This document shows positions 15,060 to 27,867 of a stretch of DNA of 64,000 nucleotides, piece after piece. How positions within the stretch are numbered: position 1 is the stretch's first letter; every line of letters starts with the position of its first letter. The DNA is from Rhynchonema sp. JSB1_4. Its lineage: Eukaryota; Nematoda; Chromadorea; Monhysterida; Xyalidae. A model generated the notes under the pieces. The model was not told the DNA's origin. It worked only from the letters and a program-made list of their open reading frames with translations, and did not search any database. The DNA is taken from positions 24,877 to 88,876 of the forward strand of contig JASAMV010000804.1 of assembly GCA_030248065.1 (NCBI GenBank), written 5' to 3'. A program made the translations under genes and the position numbers.

Positions 15060-18000
15060 CTACCATCGTATCTGTGCGCCAATATTCACCGGTAACGCAC
15101 TATAACTGGTTAACAACCGTTGATCAGTCCAATTGTTCTGCAGCCATTCGTTGGCAATATCCGAGATTAATGCTGTGCTTTCCGGGTCCTCTACCGTCAA
15201 TGTTTCGTATTTGGATTCGACCTGACCAAGTCGTGCTGTGCGCTCACTCGGCAGACGCGTCCGGATCTGCAAACAGCCTTCAGTTGCACCTGGGTGCCAT
15301 GGTGGATTCGCACTGACGACGATCTGGTGCGCCAACCATATGGGATACAAGGGGCAGTCGAAAACGCACTGCACAGCTCGCCGGAGAACAGTGGCAAACA
15401 CAAAATAAATGTGGTTGAATTTGATCGTCAAAGCACAACACGCGCTTCTACAATCATTTTGTTCGACACAGCGCTTCTCTGCCTGCAGTGTGTTGCACCA
15501 AACAGGCCAGAAATGCACAATGCCATATGCGACGTGTTTCCACGCTCATAATTCTCAACAAATTTGGAGATTTCCCCAGGGTTTCCTGAATTTTGAAGGT
15601 GATCCGTTCTCACCTGTCCGCCGCCATTCAAACATCCCGCCGGACACGCCATCACCTCCACATAGTCGTACTTCATTTTGTTGCGTTTCATTTTCAACAT
15701 CAAATTCTGAATATTCCTGAATCCATATGCGCGAGCGAAACGCAGCAGCACCTTGTTCACGTCACATGGATCGTGTAGGATGAGCTCGTCCAGATCTTTG
15801 TTCACTCTGAAAAATCGACAAAATGCAATGAATAAAATGCTAACTTTTCACGGTACTGTACCATGAAGCCAAAATACGCGGGAGATACCAAGGATTAGGA
15901 AGGGGGAAGGTACCCAAATCAATCGAGGGCAGAGATACTGTACCACAGAAGAGAGCGCCAGGGGAACACACATTGTGCCTGCGAGGGACAGATACTCCCC
16001 CTTCGGGTACCTCATCCCCCCCGAGAGCCACACCACTGGGCCCGACTAGCGTTCAGAACAAGGTTGTATATACAAAGACTTGTTTTGTCCACTTTTGTTC
16101 TGTCCGTGACAGCACCGATTACAAACCATCCAAAAGAGCCCCTTTCTATTCAATATCAACCTGTTGACCGTGTACTGACAGTTGTCAATGTCAAACAACG
16201 CTTTGGCCGCGAACTTGAGCACAAAATGCGCGTATCCACCTGACCCGCCGCCGAGATGGCGTGTCACCGCCATTGACCAGCTTGAACATGGAGGCCAACT
16301 GAAACGCAACAGTCAACCGTCATACAGTGCAACGCTCCTGGTGGTAACCAGTCATAGGGTGATATTTTGGAAACGGTGTAAAGGTCAGTTGGGTGTAAAG
16401 GTCGGTGGAAAGCTCGGTCGACAGCTCAGTGTGATAGACCTCGGTGTAAACTGAAACATTCCACGTTAATAACAGGCAATGTTTCAAGTTTACACCGAGC
16501 TATGCCGACCGAGCTTTCGACCGAACTTTACGCCGACCTTTACGCCCAACTGACCTTTACACCGTTTCGAAAATTCCACCCATAGTGACACACATGTGGC
16601 AAATGTTTCGTTTTTCAGCAATACGTTAACATCATATTATGTATCATGCACAAAAAGACAACGCACATTGCATTGAGCAACCGCGACTCATCCACTTTGT
16701 CAACTGATGTTTCGCGCAATGCATCAACCGCGTCCATCCACTCCACAAGTTCGGCTGCAAAAAAACATACCAAAATCATAAAGGCAAAATCATGGAGGCA
16801 TGAATACTTAAAAAGGCCCAGTCAAGATAGCGGGGACAGTGACAGCAGCCTGGCACATCCGGTTCAAGCTCAGGTCTACAGAGTATGAAAGAAATACTTT
16901 TTCGCATTCGGTGCCTTTTGAAAAAAACGTTGTACTGTCCGTCACAGTAAACCATCGTCGGACGTATGCCTTTGCGAAGCCCATTGTCCGAGATAGCAAT
17001 GGCTGTTTTGCCACCCGCTGTCTTATCCGTTCCCTACTCCATTAACAGTCCAACAACGGATCAACCAAAGTACATCCTTCTGGCACCCTGCCAACCAGAG
17101 CTGATCACACAATCGGTTTCGGGCATCGATTCATCATCATCCTTGTCCTGCCATCTCAATTGCGATCGTGACGCCTCCAGTTTCTTGTCAAAACACGGCA
17201 TGACTGACGCGTGGTACACACGACGGCTACTCGATACACCTGTGAACATTAATACGTTTTTATGTGACCTTTATTTGGGCAGGTTTTCCAATTTTACAAT
17301 TAGGAGAGTGATGTTTCACTTGTGGGCGATGCCCAATTCGATCCCCCACATTCTTATTTTTTCCGGCAATTTTTGTTTCGGCATTTTTTTCGGCGTTTCT
17401 TTGCTTTCGGCATTTTTCCGGCATTTTTTACGGCCACCGTGACACGACCGTTCCGTGAAACGTCAGCCAGCTGAACGCTGGTCATCACCAACTACTACAC
17501 GAGCGTGCCACAAAGCCAGTGCACAACAGGTCGCTATTTCAATGTGGGATGTGCAAAACTGTCTCGACGCCAAGTTGGAAAACTCAAGCAAGACCAACCG
17601 TCGCTCGGTCAAGCGGACCTAGATGTCAGCAAAGTACATATACAGCTGTCTTGGTCAACTGCCGGCTGGCACACATTTGTGTTTACTCTCAATCTTGGGG
17701 TCGCAAACTCACCCATTTTTCTCGCCAAATAACTTTTCACCAACGACCCGGCGACGGCCTGCGGCGAGCGTGCGGCACTTAGATGCGGCACGATCGTGTC
17801 ACCGTGCGTTTTCTCGGCGAAACAAATCCAGCCTGCAATCAACACAGTGATCAAGTGGTGGTGACAAGAAAAAGTTGCACATTTCTGAACAACCGTCAAG
17901 AAATAAAATTTGCGGCTTGGGCTTATGACATCATACAACACCGACCAACCGGGGCAGGCAGACGCAAACAGTGTGTGTTGTTGTTGAGGTTTGTCGACAT

Positions 18001-19465
18001 CAACAGTGCTCGGCTGTTTACGTCCGTTGACAAACTCGTGTGCCGATGCCAACAGTGAGAATGCACGTGTGAAAGACGTCGACAGAATGTGCTCCACACC
18101 TGCAACGAATGCTGTTCTTTTTGGCGTTGTTCGTTTTCTGTAATTGAAGTCCTTTTGTTGACGAGCACGCCGTCGTCATGTGATACTGATACAATAACTG
18201 CCAAATTTTTTAAGCCTACGCCCAGAGCATTTGTCGATGTCAGAAAAAAAATGCGCTCGGATTTCTTGGTCCACTTTTTGCTGCATGGTGCATACACGAC
18301 TTGTTTCATGTAAAAAAAACAAAAAAATAATTCTTTCCCTTCAAATTTCTGACTAGGTTTCGTGGGGCATTCGAGACCAAATCCAAGAACAGACGAAACA
18401 GGCACATACATACCTTGATCAATCAAAAATCGGCTGACAATGATGAGAGCGTCCTGCATTTCGCAGTTTCGTTCGGCCGCCAGCGATGCAAGTGATTGGG
18501 GTGACACACTGACAAAGACAGTGTGCGACTGCAACAAAATGGCAGCCGCATTATTGTGAGTGAGCCAGGCAGGAAAAGATCACAAAAAGATGGTCGCATA
18601 CAAATATCACTCTCTATCCTGTACTTTGCACGTGGCCAAATTATTTTGCTCAGCGGACATTTTCGAATGTAACAAAACCAGCAGCGTCATACACAGTGGT
18701 TCATTAGTCGTCGGTGGTGCGTACGCTTTACTACGCTAGTGGCCGGCGATTTTTTTTACCAAAAATACTCTCCACATGAATCAAAGAACCTAGCCACTTT
18801 ACGTGAAGGGACCAAATGACGTCACCTTTGCTTTCAACACGTTTTGCAATGCCTTGTACGATTGCTGCTCGATGAGTATGCTCTCAGCAGTGGTCACACA
18901 GCCGCTACAAGCCAGACAGTCATTGAGCGTGATCTGGACTGCTTCAGTGTCCGGTTTCTGCGACAACGGTGCATCTTCGGCGTTGTCAACTGTCAGGCGA
19001 ACAGCCGACGTCGGTTTGTTGTCATCTGTCGCTGCTGGTGACACTAACTTTTGTGACAGATTGAAGGAAGGGGTCGTTGTCTTGGGCGGTTCATGGCCGG
19101 CTGCGGATTTGAGTTTGTCGACGATCGGCTTGATACAATTCTGCAATGGGTCAACATTAATGATTGACTGTCTTACGGTTGTTTATAAAGCAGTTCGCAA
19201 TCACCCGCACGACTAATTTGAAGCACATTTCAACACATACTGCCTGGATCATCATAAAGCCCACTCCGCAGGTACGTACCGTCTAATATTGTATTATCAA
19301 AGAGATGATCACAATCGTTCTCCGGTCGGAGCCGCAAACACTTGTCCAGCCCCTTCTTTTCCAGAGCAACGGATCAGTAACGGACAAAGTTCCCACCTGA
19401 GACGGAGCAATATAATCGTCAATATTGCTGATTCGAATCGTCCCACTAAATCCAGAATCAGTCAT
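15060..19465 (-). CDS. CIAO3: CIAO3/NARFL, cytosolic Fe-S cluster assembly factor
   Basis: Component of the cytosolic iron-sulfur assembly machinery that links the early scaffold to the CIAO1-CIAO2B-MMS19 targeting complex; related to iron-only hydrogenases. Exons (transcript order): 19465-19397, 19140-18826, 18528-18414, 18099-17950, 17832-17713, 17239-17096, 16754-16667, 16298-16161, 15806-15614, 15266-15060; 512 aa against 476 in human. Ligands of the N-terminal cluster are C25 and the CxxCxxC at C98/C101/C104 ([10 protein letters not shown]). The H-cluster-like site has C215 (ACPGW), C272 (VMPCFDKK), and C434/C438 ([12 protein letters not shown]). It ends in I-R-W, the aromatic C-terminus typical of proteins recognised by the targeting complex. 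The start MTDSGFSG precedes the family's [12 protein letters not shown] segment. The stop lies 376 bp upstream of the RPUSD4 start on the same strand. Confidence 0.92.
15850..16036. repeat. Partial poly-G/C repeat with hAT-like end in a CIAO3 intron
   Basis: G-rich sequence with GGTACC and CCCCCTTCGGGTACC blocks, like those of the clusters at 1-3 kb and 26 kb. It ends in GAGCCACACCACTG, the terminal sequence seen at 58.4 kb. No matching left end or target duplication was found, so it is probably truncated. Confidence 0.45.
16354..16584. repeat. Inverted-repeat element in a CIAO3 intron
   Basis: Arms 16354-16460 and 16479-16584 are imperfect reverse complements with an 18-bp loop. The arms share AAACGGTGTAAAGGTCAGTT and CTCGGTGTAAACT-type blocks. 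The inner edge is GAAACATT/AATGTTTC. It is probably a small MITE. The outer edges resemble CTATGGGTGG, but no clear target duplication was found. Confidence 0.7.
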
Positions 19466-20349
19466 GGTTATGTGCCGGTAACAAAATACTTGTTGCTTGA
19501 GAATAGAAATCTGGAACAAAAAAACTACTGTAATTGCATGAAAAATTATAATCGATAAGATTATAGTTGTATATTGACACCAATGCAATCGTGCAAGGCC
19601 GGATTGAGAACATCCGTTTGGAGCTATTTGGCACTGGCCACAAGGTACAGCAATCGCAATCAACGATGAAGGATAAAACTGTTTATAATCCACCACTATG
19701 ATATTGACAATAATGAATAAATCAACAACAACAACAAGATCGCGGGCTAAGGAATCAAAAAACATAATCTTCAGAATAAAGACAAGAAAAATAGCACGAA
19801 TCAAGAACCTGTGGGGCTAATAAATAGACGTACAGCACAGGATAGCAATGTCAGCCGCAGGGAAATAATAACACACGTTATCGCACAAACGCAAGATATA
19901 CTTCAGGCAGAAAAAGGAACGAAAGCCTAAAAGCGAGATAATAGGTCAAAACCAAAGACACAGTTACTCGAGGAACAGCGTAAAAATGACAACGACAGCT
20001 CAGACAAAGACAAGGTCAGTGTGTACACCTGAAATGACGAGAACAACGAATTGGAGAGAAAACAACGAACAGTTTTAAACAGTGGATTTTACGGCGCACG
20101 GTGACCCCAGAAATCTTGAAACACAAAACAGTTCCTTGGGCGAACAACTGTCCAAGCTGGTAAATGACAAAGGTCCTAAGAAATAAGCTGTGCTGTTTGC
20201 AAAACAGACAATACAGACAGTGATTTTTGGATGCAGTATGATTATTACAAACTCACAGTGCTGATAAGCTGAAACAACAAATAGGACACGATACTTTTTC
20301 CTTGCTGAACAGGATAACGATGATTTGCCGTGGAACCGACAATCAGAAT
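19466..20349. other. Intergenic region between CCDC47 and CIAO3
   Basis: About 880 bp of A/T-leaning sequence between two co-oriented minus-strand genes. It must contain the CCDC47 3' UTR and the CIAO3 promoter or 5' UTR. No coding exon or repeat stands out. Confidence 0.4.
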
Positions 20350-23300
20350 TCACATGGACTTGACTTTCAACTGCTTCATGCGCGGCGCCTTACGTTTCGC
20401 CTCGCGTTTCTGCTCGATTTTCTAAAAAAAAGAAAAAAATGCCATTATTACACTAACTGCACCTGTAACAATTAATCCTGCAATGCAGGACCCAATGCGG
20501 GACCCAACCAAATCGAACACAATATGGCCCGACCTCCAATCGTCGCTGTTTCTCCGGGTCCTCCTCCTCCAACAGTCGTTGTTTGCGTTCCCTGATCTTC
20601 TCCTCCCGGCGTGCTTGCGCCTGTTCCTGTCGGTGTGCGTGCGTGGTCTTCAGGAACGACTCCTGTGCTTGTTGACGATTGCGGTCGGCCTTGATTTTGC
20701 CCTGAATAATCAAGCACCACATGTCCACGTCCGCGAATCAACATCGATATGCGGTCGGAACAAAAAAACAGTGATTGCCCCTGATCAGTGAAATTTCCAC
20801 GAAACGGACATGTGCGACTTCGGTTTTTGCATTCAATTTGTTTTGCGAAAATGAGGTGTCGCGGCTAACAGAACAGTAGTGTATAAAACAACGGCAGCCA
20901 TGACACCAAAAAGGCTAGAGAGAATCGCACTACACAATAGGGGCCGGTGTGTTGTCCCCCGCTGTCCTGCGCTTCGTGGTTGTTGAGCCCCCCCCCAGGA
21001 ACGCACCTCACGCGACAAACGGAATCGACGCGCCTTCTCCAAACAGTGGAACACGAGCTGCATCAGCGGTTTGGTGCTTTCCACCGAATTCTCACTCGCC
21101 GACAATTTGCCGGGGATGTTGAAGCCGAACACCAGCACCGCAGACGTATCGGGCATTTTCGTGAATGTTTCGCCCCTGCAATTGTTGCACGTACGAGTTT
21201 CTCTACACCGTGTTGGAAATTTTTCCGCGATTTTTGTGTTTTAGGTGCTTCCGAAAATCAAAAAAATCGCTATTGTTCTTTTTTCAGCTCCTTTTTTACA
21301 GTAAGCTAAACTGTGAAACATTTTTGCACAGAGCTCATGAGACGACTTTTTTTAAAAGCTTGCTTAGCCAGATTCAAAAATGCTCAAGTTAAACGTATTT
21401 CGAATGCTTACGCGAACAGCAACGTTGTTCAAAACACAAATGTTTTGGGATTCTTTCTTTTTCGAAATACGTCATTGGATCTGCACAAGTCAACTTCAAA
21501 AAAGTCGTCTCATGAGCTCGTGGGACTATACTATTTTGGCGTGAAGCACAACCAGCAGTGGCGCACCTGGGAACGGGCAAATTGGGCAATGCCCAGGGTG
21601 TCTCAAAAGTGCCCATGGGCACAATTTTGCCAAAAGTGCCCATGGGCACAATTTAATTCCCTCAAAATGCCCATGGGCAGAGGCAGTGGCGCAACAGCCA
21701 TATGGGCACCTTGGTCAGGTGCCCATAGTCAATTTGAGGTGGTGGTCAATTCAAAAAATTTGAGGTGGTCAATTCAAAAAATGGTGCCCATGGGCACTTT
21801 TGGCGAGTTTTCAGGTGGCGATGGGCACTTTTTTTGACATGGAAGTGTGAGAAATGCGGTTTCCAAAGGTACAAAGAGCGAAAAAATCTAAAAATTTTCG
21901 CGCTGCGCGCGTTTCTCCCCGTTTCCGTTTGTGTCAATGTTGCCCATAACTGGTCTAAGTAAGCGTAGACTTGCTACTCCACTGCAATATATAGCAGTAA
22001 GTACTACAATCATGTTCATTACAACACGCTGATTGGCATTGGTTGCAAAACAGGGGGGCTTCAAAGTTCATCTGCCGACGGTCAAACGCACTTAGAGTCT
22101 AGTGAATTGGGCACAGTGTGTTTGTTGGCGAACTCCAGACCAAATGAGATGTGAAAGACAGTCGGTCATGATTTACAAATAAAAAACACCTGTTAAATAC
22201 GTCCAAACAGCCATTTTACCACAAAATTCCTCCGAAATCTGAAAATTTTGCGCTTCGCGCGACGTTCAGTAACAGTTCTCTTCTTCATCCAGTCTAAGAG
22301 CGTTGGACCAAGTAAAGGGCACATTCAGGGGGCAGAAGGCCCGTGCTCCCCTTGTACAACTTCGCCCCAGACTGAATGGGCAATGTCTGGGATCCCCTCG
22401 CCTGATACAACCCCCCTATGTTTGGCATGGTACAGAAGGTATTCCCCCGATTTTTATCCCGGTATAGTAGGTACATATCCCCGATTTTGCCCCAAAAGTG
22501 TTACTTTTTGACCATGATGACCAAAATTAGAGGTGGTTTTTGCCTCACAATACTCAAAATTCGCGCGCCAAAAATTGCGCGAAAAGAATAGAAATTGGTG
22601 AAAACGCACGAGGTAAAATTGACAAATGTCGGGTTTGCAACAAGCACTAGGTAAAAATGCATTTTTCCAAAAGTGCCCATACTGATTCCAAAACCTGTGT
22701 GCGCCACTGACAACCAGTAGGTCTAAGGACGTGTGCAGCCGTGATTTCTCATTTGTGTCAATATACGAGACCTCTAGTGAATGAAGTGAGTGAATAATGC
22801 GAATCTTACTTTGGCTACATCACTAGATATCTGACTAACACCCCCGGCAACCCAGGATCTGATCAAGCATCACTGACGAACAATTGAGCAAAGCACAGAA
22901 AAACGGGTTGGGGGTCAACAGAGCAGAATTTACAAGAGGTCCACAAGAAGTCTTGGCCCCAATCAAACCAAAGTCGAGCAAAATGAGTAAATAGGAGGAC
23001 CAAGCCTAACCCATTTGAACACATAACAACACTGCTGTGACCCAATTCGTTTCTGTTCAAACAGGCAGTGACTCACTCCTGCGGTCGCAGTCCGCTGTAC
23101 TGATCCGACATGTGCACATACTCGACGCTCTGTTCGTATCTGGTCAACCATTGTTGCACGCGCGGGTCGACCATCGCCGCCGTCGCCTCCCCGATCTCGC
23201 TGTACAACACGTAGCCGTCGGGCAGACCGTGCGATTCGGCGTTCTTCTTCTCGACCGTGAAGTGCGACTACAATGAACGAACGCAGTGCAATAATATTGG

Positions 23301-25919
23301 GTACCATGTTGTTGATAAGCAGTGGGGATTTCGAAAAAAGTGACCCCACAATTTTTGTAAAAGTGCCAAAAATAGCTCCAAAAGTGTTCAAAACAACCTT
23401 TTCTTAGGCAAGCAAGTAATTTTTGACGCCTTGAGGCGGAAATGGTCAATTTTGGTGCTTCTCGAGATTAAACAATTATTTCCCTATATCCCATACCAGG
23501 GGCTAATCCCACAAACGACGCCGCCAAGTGGACAACAAACGAGACCCAACAAGCACCCACCAAGTCCATCATCTCCTTGGCCAATTTGCTGACCGATTTC
23601 TTCTGTCCGAAAGCGAACACATACGTGTCCATTTCGTTCGGCTCGAGTTCAATGCGAATTGCCTGCATTAATTCATTGATTGATTGATCATACAGTGCGT
23701 GCCCAGCCAATCAATAACTTACAATCGAATCGTATTTGGGCTTGATAAATTGCGAGATGACCGAAACGAGATCCTGCCGTTTGATGAGTTTGATTTGAAC
23801 GAGCATGCCAAGACAGCCGGCTCGGCCTGCAAATAGTTGGTGGAATAAAAAGGCAGCACAATCAGACACAGACAATCACATTCCCTACAACAGTTTGTGT
23901 GAGAAAATATTGTGTTCAGCTTTACCACAAAAGTGAATTGATCATCTCTCATCCGCGAAACGTGTCTGGTCAAACTTCACATGAGCAGCAATTTATCAAT
24001 GATTCATTAATTTTTTATGCCCAGAACACAACGGTGCAAAAACCACCGTGATCTTGGTAATGATGCCGACTTTGCACGAACACAGTTCGGTTCTCGGTTC
24101 GGTGAGAGGGTCCGAAACTATATATGCAGCTTTATACCACTCTATAATCTTGATCACATTTATAAGAACTAAATGAAACACTGCTACACACTCCTCTCAC
24201 TCACAAAACATACAAAATAAAACTGACCAGAGCACCATAATGAGTACGAAGCATCAGTATCCTTGACCAACACCTGTTGTTTGGGTTCAGTGCCCGTACC
24301 ATCATCACCTGTCAAATTGGAATGGCATTTTCGCTCTTGGTATTTGTAATCACAACCCAGCACGTGTTGACTAAGGAAAATATTATGCCTCTAACCAACG
24401 ATTGCCCACTGATCCTCGAGTAAATCTTTGTGCGTTTCAAACCAGGCGTAGGCCAACGATTGATTCTTCGTTTTCCCGTAAATGTAATTGAGCAAATACA
24501 CGACTAGACCAGACAACATCAACAGCTCGACTTGATAATTGCTCCAGTTGTTGCGCAAATGCGCCGGCACCTGATGTGCGCAATCAGAATTAAGAAGCAT
24601 CTTGGATTTGCGTCTGTTTGGTTTGAGAATTTTTCAGAAAGCGTTGCCTGTTTTTGTTGACAGTTCTACTCTCGATCAGCGTTAAAGGCGTTTGCTCATA
24701 ATTGTCTTGGAAAAAACTTTCACGCTTGGACCATTCCTTGGGCCAGAACCATTTGTACAGAACCAAACTTCACAAGGTAACGTAACTAACATCCAACTAA
24801 ATTGGTCGACCTATATATCGCTGCAATTAAATGAACAACGGGTACGCAAAACGAACATCAGCAAATCGCAGCTGTTGGCTTGAGGACTGTTTTTTCGGCT
24901 CTTTGCCACCGCCACCACTGCCGCTTGAAGAACTGTCCATTTGATCCTTATTAAAATTCTCAAACTCGCTCTCGTCCGTCAAATGTGAAAATTCGTCGTC
25001 TTCCTGCAAAAAAGTTGTGCGCAATGTTGAACATTGAACAATATTTTCATAACAAAAGTTCATAACTGACAAAGAACAAACTTCTTCGATGACACCTTCG
25101 TCTTCGAAGTCGTCCGCTTCATCCTGTTCAATTTCTTCCTCGATGCTGATTGGCTCGGCCGATGGAGGTGGCTGGCCTGGTTGGTGCTGGCGCTCGTGTT
25201 GCTCCTGTAATTTGGTACGAACGTCACATGTGAAACAAGACGCAATCAGCCGCACAGCGAATACAGGAAATCAATCAACCAAAAAAACAAGTTTATACCC
25301 CGTTCAGTGCCCTCCCCCCTAGGGTACACGAATTTCGCGACCAAGATATGCTACTAGACACTAATTTCACCTACAGGCTCCATGTGAACTAATTCCCCGG
25401 CTTTTGCCTAAAATAGGTGATTTTATGTTGATGTTCTCAAATATGGCCAAAATACCCTTTTGGGTCAAAAATAGGTCAAATTTCCGACCTGAAAAAAAGA
25501 CTTTTCCTGAATTTGGGTCTTCCCCTCCTTCCCACCAAAGGGTACACTAATGGGGAGGAAAAGAAGGAGCACTAATTTCCCTGCCGAGCAGGAACTACTC
25601 TTCCCTAGCTCGAACCAACGTGCCTTGTTTATTTTGTTCCACGTCCGCAATTTTCTGGCTTTCTGTGATGTACGGATATTTGGTTACAAAACAACCAGGG
25701 CACCAGACCGGCGCGGTCCAGAATTTTTCCATTTAGATTTTAACGGTATATTATCAGCTATCAGCTCACCTGCTCTTTTTTCTGCGTCTGCAACACATCG
25801 GCGTCGTCAAACTCTTCAAATTCGGCGAATTCGTTAGCGTCCAAGTCAACTTGTCCGTGTTTGTGTTGACCGTGTGTTGTTGGCACCAACAGAGTCGACA
25901 GCAACACCAACAGCCACAT
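20350..25919 (-). CDS. CCDC47: CCDC47 (calumin), ER PAT-complex subunit
   Basis: ER membrane protein that pairs with Asterix in the PAT complex, a ribosome-associated intramembrane chaperone for multipass proteins; also linked to ER calcium handling. Exons (transcript order): 25919-25770, 25204-25082, 25003-24857, 24570-24396, 24308-24228, 23826-23723, 23662-23561, 23267-23077, 21175-21007, 20701-20534, 20421-20350; 493 aa against 483 in human. It has a signal peptide ([13 protein letters not shown]), an acidic lumenal region ([15 protein letters not shown]), one TM segment near residues 155-172 followed by [13 protein letters not shown], and the conserved LWCSG and IKRQDL region. The C-terminal basic coiled coil includes [14 protein letters not shown] [12 protein letters not shown], and it ends MKQLKVKSM. 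An intron of 1.9 kb (21176-23076) carries two mobile elements. Confidence 0.93.
21331..21519. repeat. Inverted repeat with GAGCTCATGAGACGAC ends
   Basis: GAGCTCATGAGACGACTTTT at 21331 is mirrored at 21498-21519. An inner pair ACGTATTTCGAA/TTCGAAATACGT lies at 21393-21404 and 21461-21472. It is a MITE-like element of about 190 bp in a CCDC47 intron. No target duplication was recognised. Confidence 0.65.
21556..22709. mobile_element. hAT-like non-autonomous element, TSD ACAACCAG
   Basis: Terminal repeats CAGTGGCGCAC and GTGCGCCACTG are flanked by the identical octamer ACAACCAG (21548-21555 and 22710-22717). It is 1154 bp long. The left part has several copies of the 14-bp palindrome GTGCCCATGGGCAC, and the interior has GCGC-rich cores beside A/T-rich sequence. 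There is no transposase frame, so it is non-autonomous. It lies inside a CCDC47 intron. Confidence 0.82.
25300..25600. repeat. Degenerate fragment of the C/G-run repeat family
   Basis: Located in a CCDC47 intron. It has CAGTGCCCTCCCCCC, AAAATAGGTGATTTT and GGTACACTAAT blocks shared in order with 2.4-2.7 kb (reverse orientation), and ends near GAGCAGGAACTACTC. No intact ends or target duplication. Confidence 0.5.
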
Positions 25920-25979
25920 TGATTCCACTGAAATATTATTGGAGTCACCAATAAATACGAAACCGATCTTGATCTCATT

Positions 25980-26727
25980 CAATGGTGTAGCAGGCGGGGG
26001 TGGGGGGGGTCCCCCCAAGGCAGTGTAGTGGCAGGCCCATGTGTGGGAGGTAAGTATGATGCGGGGTTGGGACCGGAAGCGTGAGAGGTATGATTTTGGT
26101 CACCCAAAAAAGCGAAAAAACACCGTTTTTGTGATACAATTTTGGCCAAAAATTGAAGTGAAAATAGTACTTTTTCAAAATTTTCGCCGAAAATCGCCTA
26201 AAAACAGGTATTATGTGTGGGTTTGCGATTTTTGGGAAAATAAGGTCGAAAAACACCGATTTTTGCCTTAAAAAGGTATAAAATTGCTTGTGAGAGGTAT
26301 GATTTGGAGTTGTGAGAGGTAAGTACTCACCCCCCCCCCAACCCCCCCCTCGGGATTTGTGGAAGGTAAGTACTGAGAGGGGGGGGGTAACCCCCCCCCC
26401 CAACCCCCCCCCCAGCCACTACTATGCCCCAAGGTACAGCAGGTAGGTAGGTTGACGCTCCATCCTGGTACAGTAGGTAGGTCGCCGCCCGGCGGCTGGT
26501 ACAGTACGTTGCTATTTTGGCTCAAAATGGTATAAAATTGGTATTTTTCACTCCAAATAGTCTTAAAATCGCGCGCTTAGCGTTTTAGAGTACATTTTCA
26601 TCAAAATTTCGATCTAAAAAAATTTCTTCCCCTCCCCCCAAGCTCGGACGGTACAGTAGGTAGGTTGCCGCCCCACATTTTTGGTGGTACAGTAGGTTGC
26701 CGCCCCGCCTGGGTAGCTACACCACTG
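25980..26727. mobile_element. hAT-like non-autonomous element, TSD ATCTCATT/C
   Basis: Left end CAATGGTGTAGC and right end GCTACACCACTG are near-perfect inverted repeats. The flanking octamers are ATCTCATT (25972-25979) and ATCTCATC (26728-26735), 7 of 8 matching. The interior carries a largely uninterrupted copy of the 865-3041 family (CAGTGTAGTGGCAGGCCC..., 26013 onward), runs of 8-12 C or G, and GGTACAGTAGGTAGGT blocks. It starts 60 bp upstream of the CCDC47 start codon. Confidence 0.72.
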
Positions 26728-27867
26728 ATCTCATCTCATTTATTCTGAAAGAAAAAAAGGAAAATACCTTTTCCTCTCCACTTTCGTACAAAAACAGCCA
26801 TATTAACAAAAAAATCCAACAAAGGTTTTTGAAGCTAAAAATTATTTTTATGTGGTCGCAATCGGGTGGCACGGCCCGATTTTTTGGTCAGATGTTTCTC
26901 ATGATATTTTGCGTTTTTCTGAAGCGACTTTTGGCAGAAAACTCGAAAAAGTTGCGATCCAAGCGTGCATAAATCGCGCGCAGCGCGCACCGTTGTGATA
27001 CATTTTGTGATTCTGTGTGCATTGAGTTTCCGTTTGCTTGTCTTCGTTAGGGGGTAATCCACCCCCTGGCCCTTGCCCTGCCACTGGGGAGCATTGGCAC
27101 TGGCCCATTTTGAAAAAAATGGGCCCGAACTCAAAAAAGCCCGGTCCCCCGAACAAAACTTACGCAATGCCGCGCGCCCGAGTCGTCGGGTGTGAAACGC
27201 CAAATGCGAACCCATTTGAAACACAAATGAATGATCTCGTCGTCGGTTGCACCTTGTCGATCGTCCTTCAAATCAAGCAAGCAAGATAAAAAAATCCACA
27301 CGATCTCTTCCATTCATATTGTTCGGTCCGAATCCACGACGGAAGTTTGAATCTTCGCAAAACGGCCGCCGCAAAACTGGTGGTGCGGCAGCAGTCGTCT
27401 GTCTGTCGGGCTGGGGCAAATCCCATGGGGGCATCTGACGCATCTACCTTCTGCTTCTGGACGACTTTGTGTGGAGCAAACATGACGGGTTAATAAGAGC
27501 GATTTCAGGCTCGTTTACATCGATTGACAAGCTATCTGCATTCATATTTGTGGTCAATTTTGAATCAGATATTATACGTATTTCAAGTTTAATGGAAATC
27601 CAAAGTGCTAATCACTAAATGTACCATGTTTCATCCTTTAATCAAAATCCACTGGGTGAGAAAATGTAATTTATGCACCAACATATTTTGACACACAGGT
27701 TGATACAATGAGAACACACATTAAGTTGGGAAACAGTTCTTCTGGGAACAAAAACGCAAAGCAAGCACGACACAACAATCTTGTCACTAATATGCAATAA
27801 CATTGGTAGTTATTATAAGTTGATTATTTATGCAGAAATGAGCAACAACCAAGCTCAGTTGAGTGCT
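26728..27867. other. Intergenic, no supported gene
   Basis: A minus-strand frame beginning at 27483 (MFAPHKVVQKQKVDASDAP...) and an overlapping one at 27313 look mildly protein-like. They match no family I recognise and lack a convincing exon structure. The sequence near 26980 has the GCGCGCAGCGCGC core of the repeat family. Otherwise nothing is seen. Confidence 0.3.

Noticed and set aside
17923..18537. A 204-codon minus-strand frame as one long exon
   Set aside because: Only its two ends are CIAO3 coding sequence (18414-18528 and 17950-18099). The middle is an intron that happens to stay open, and the protein is family-like only when it is spliced out.
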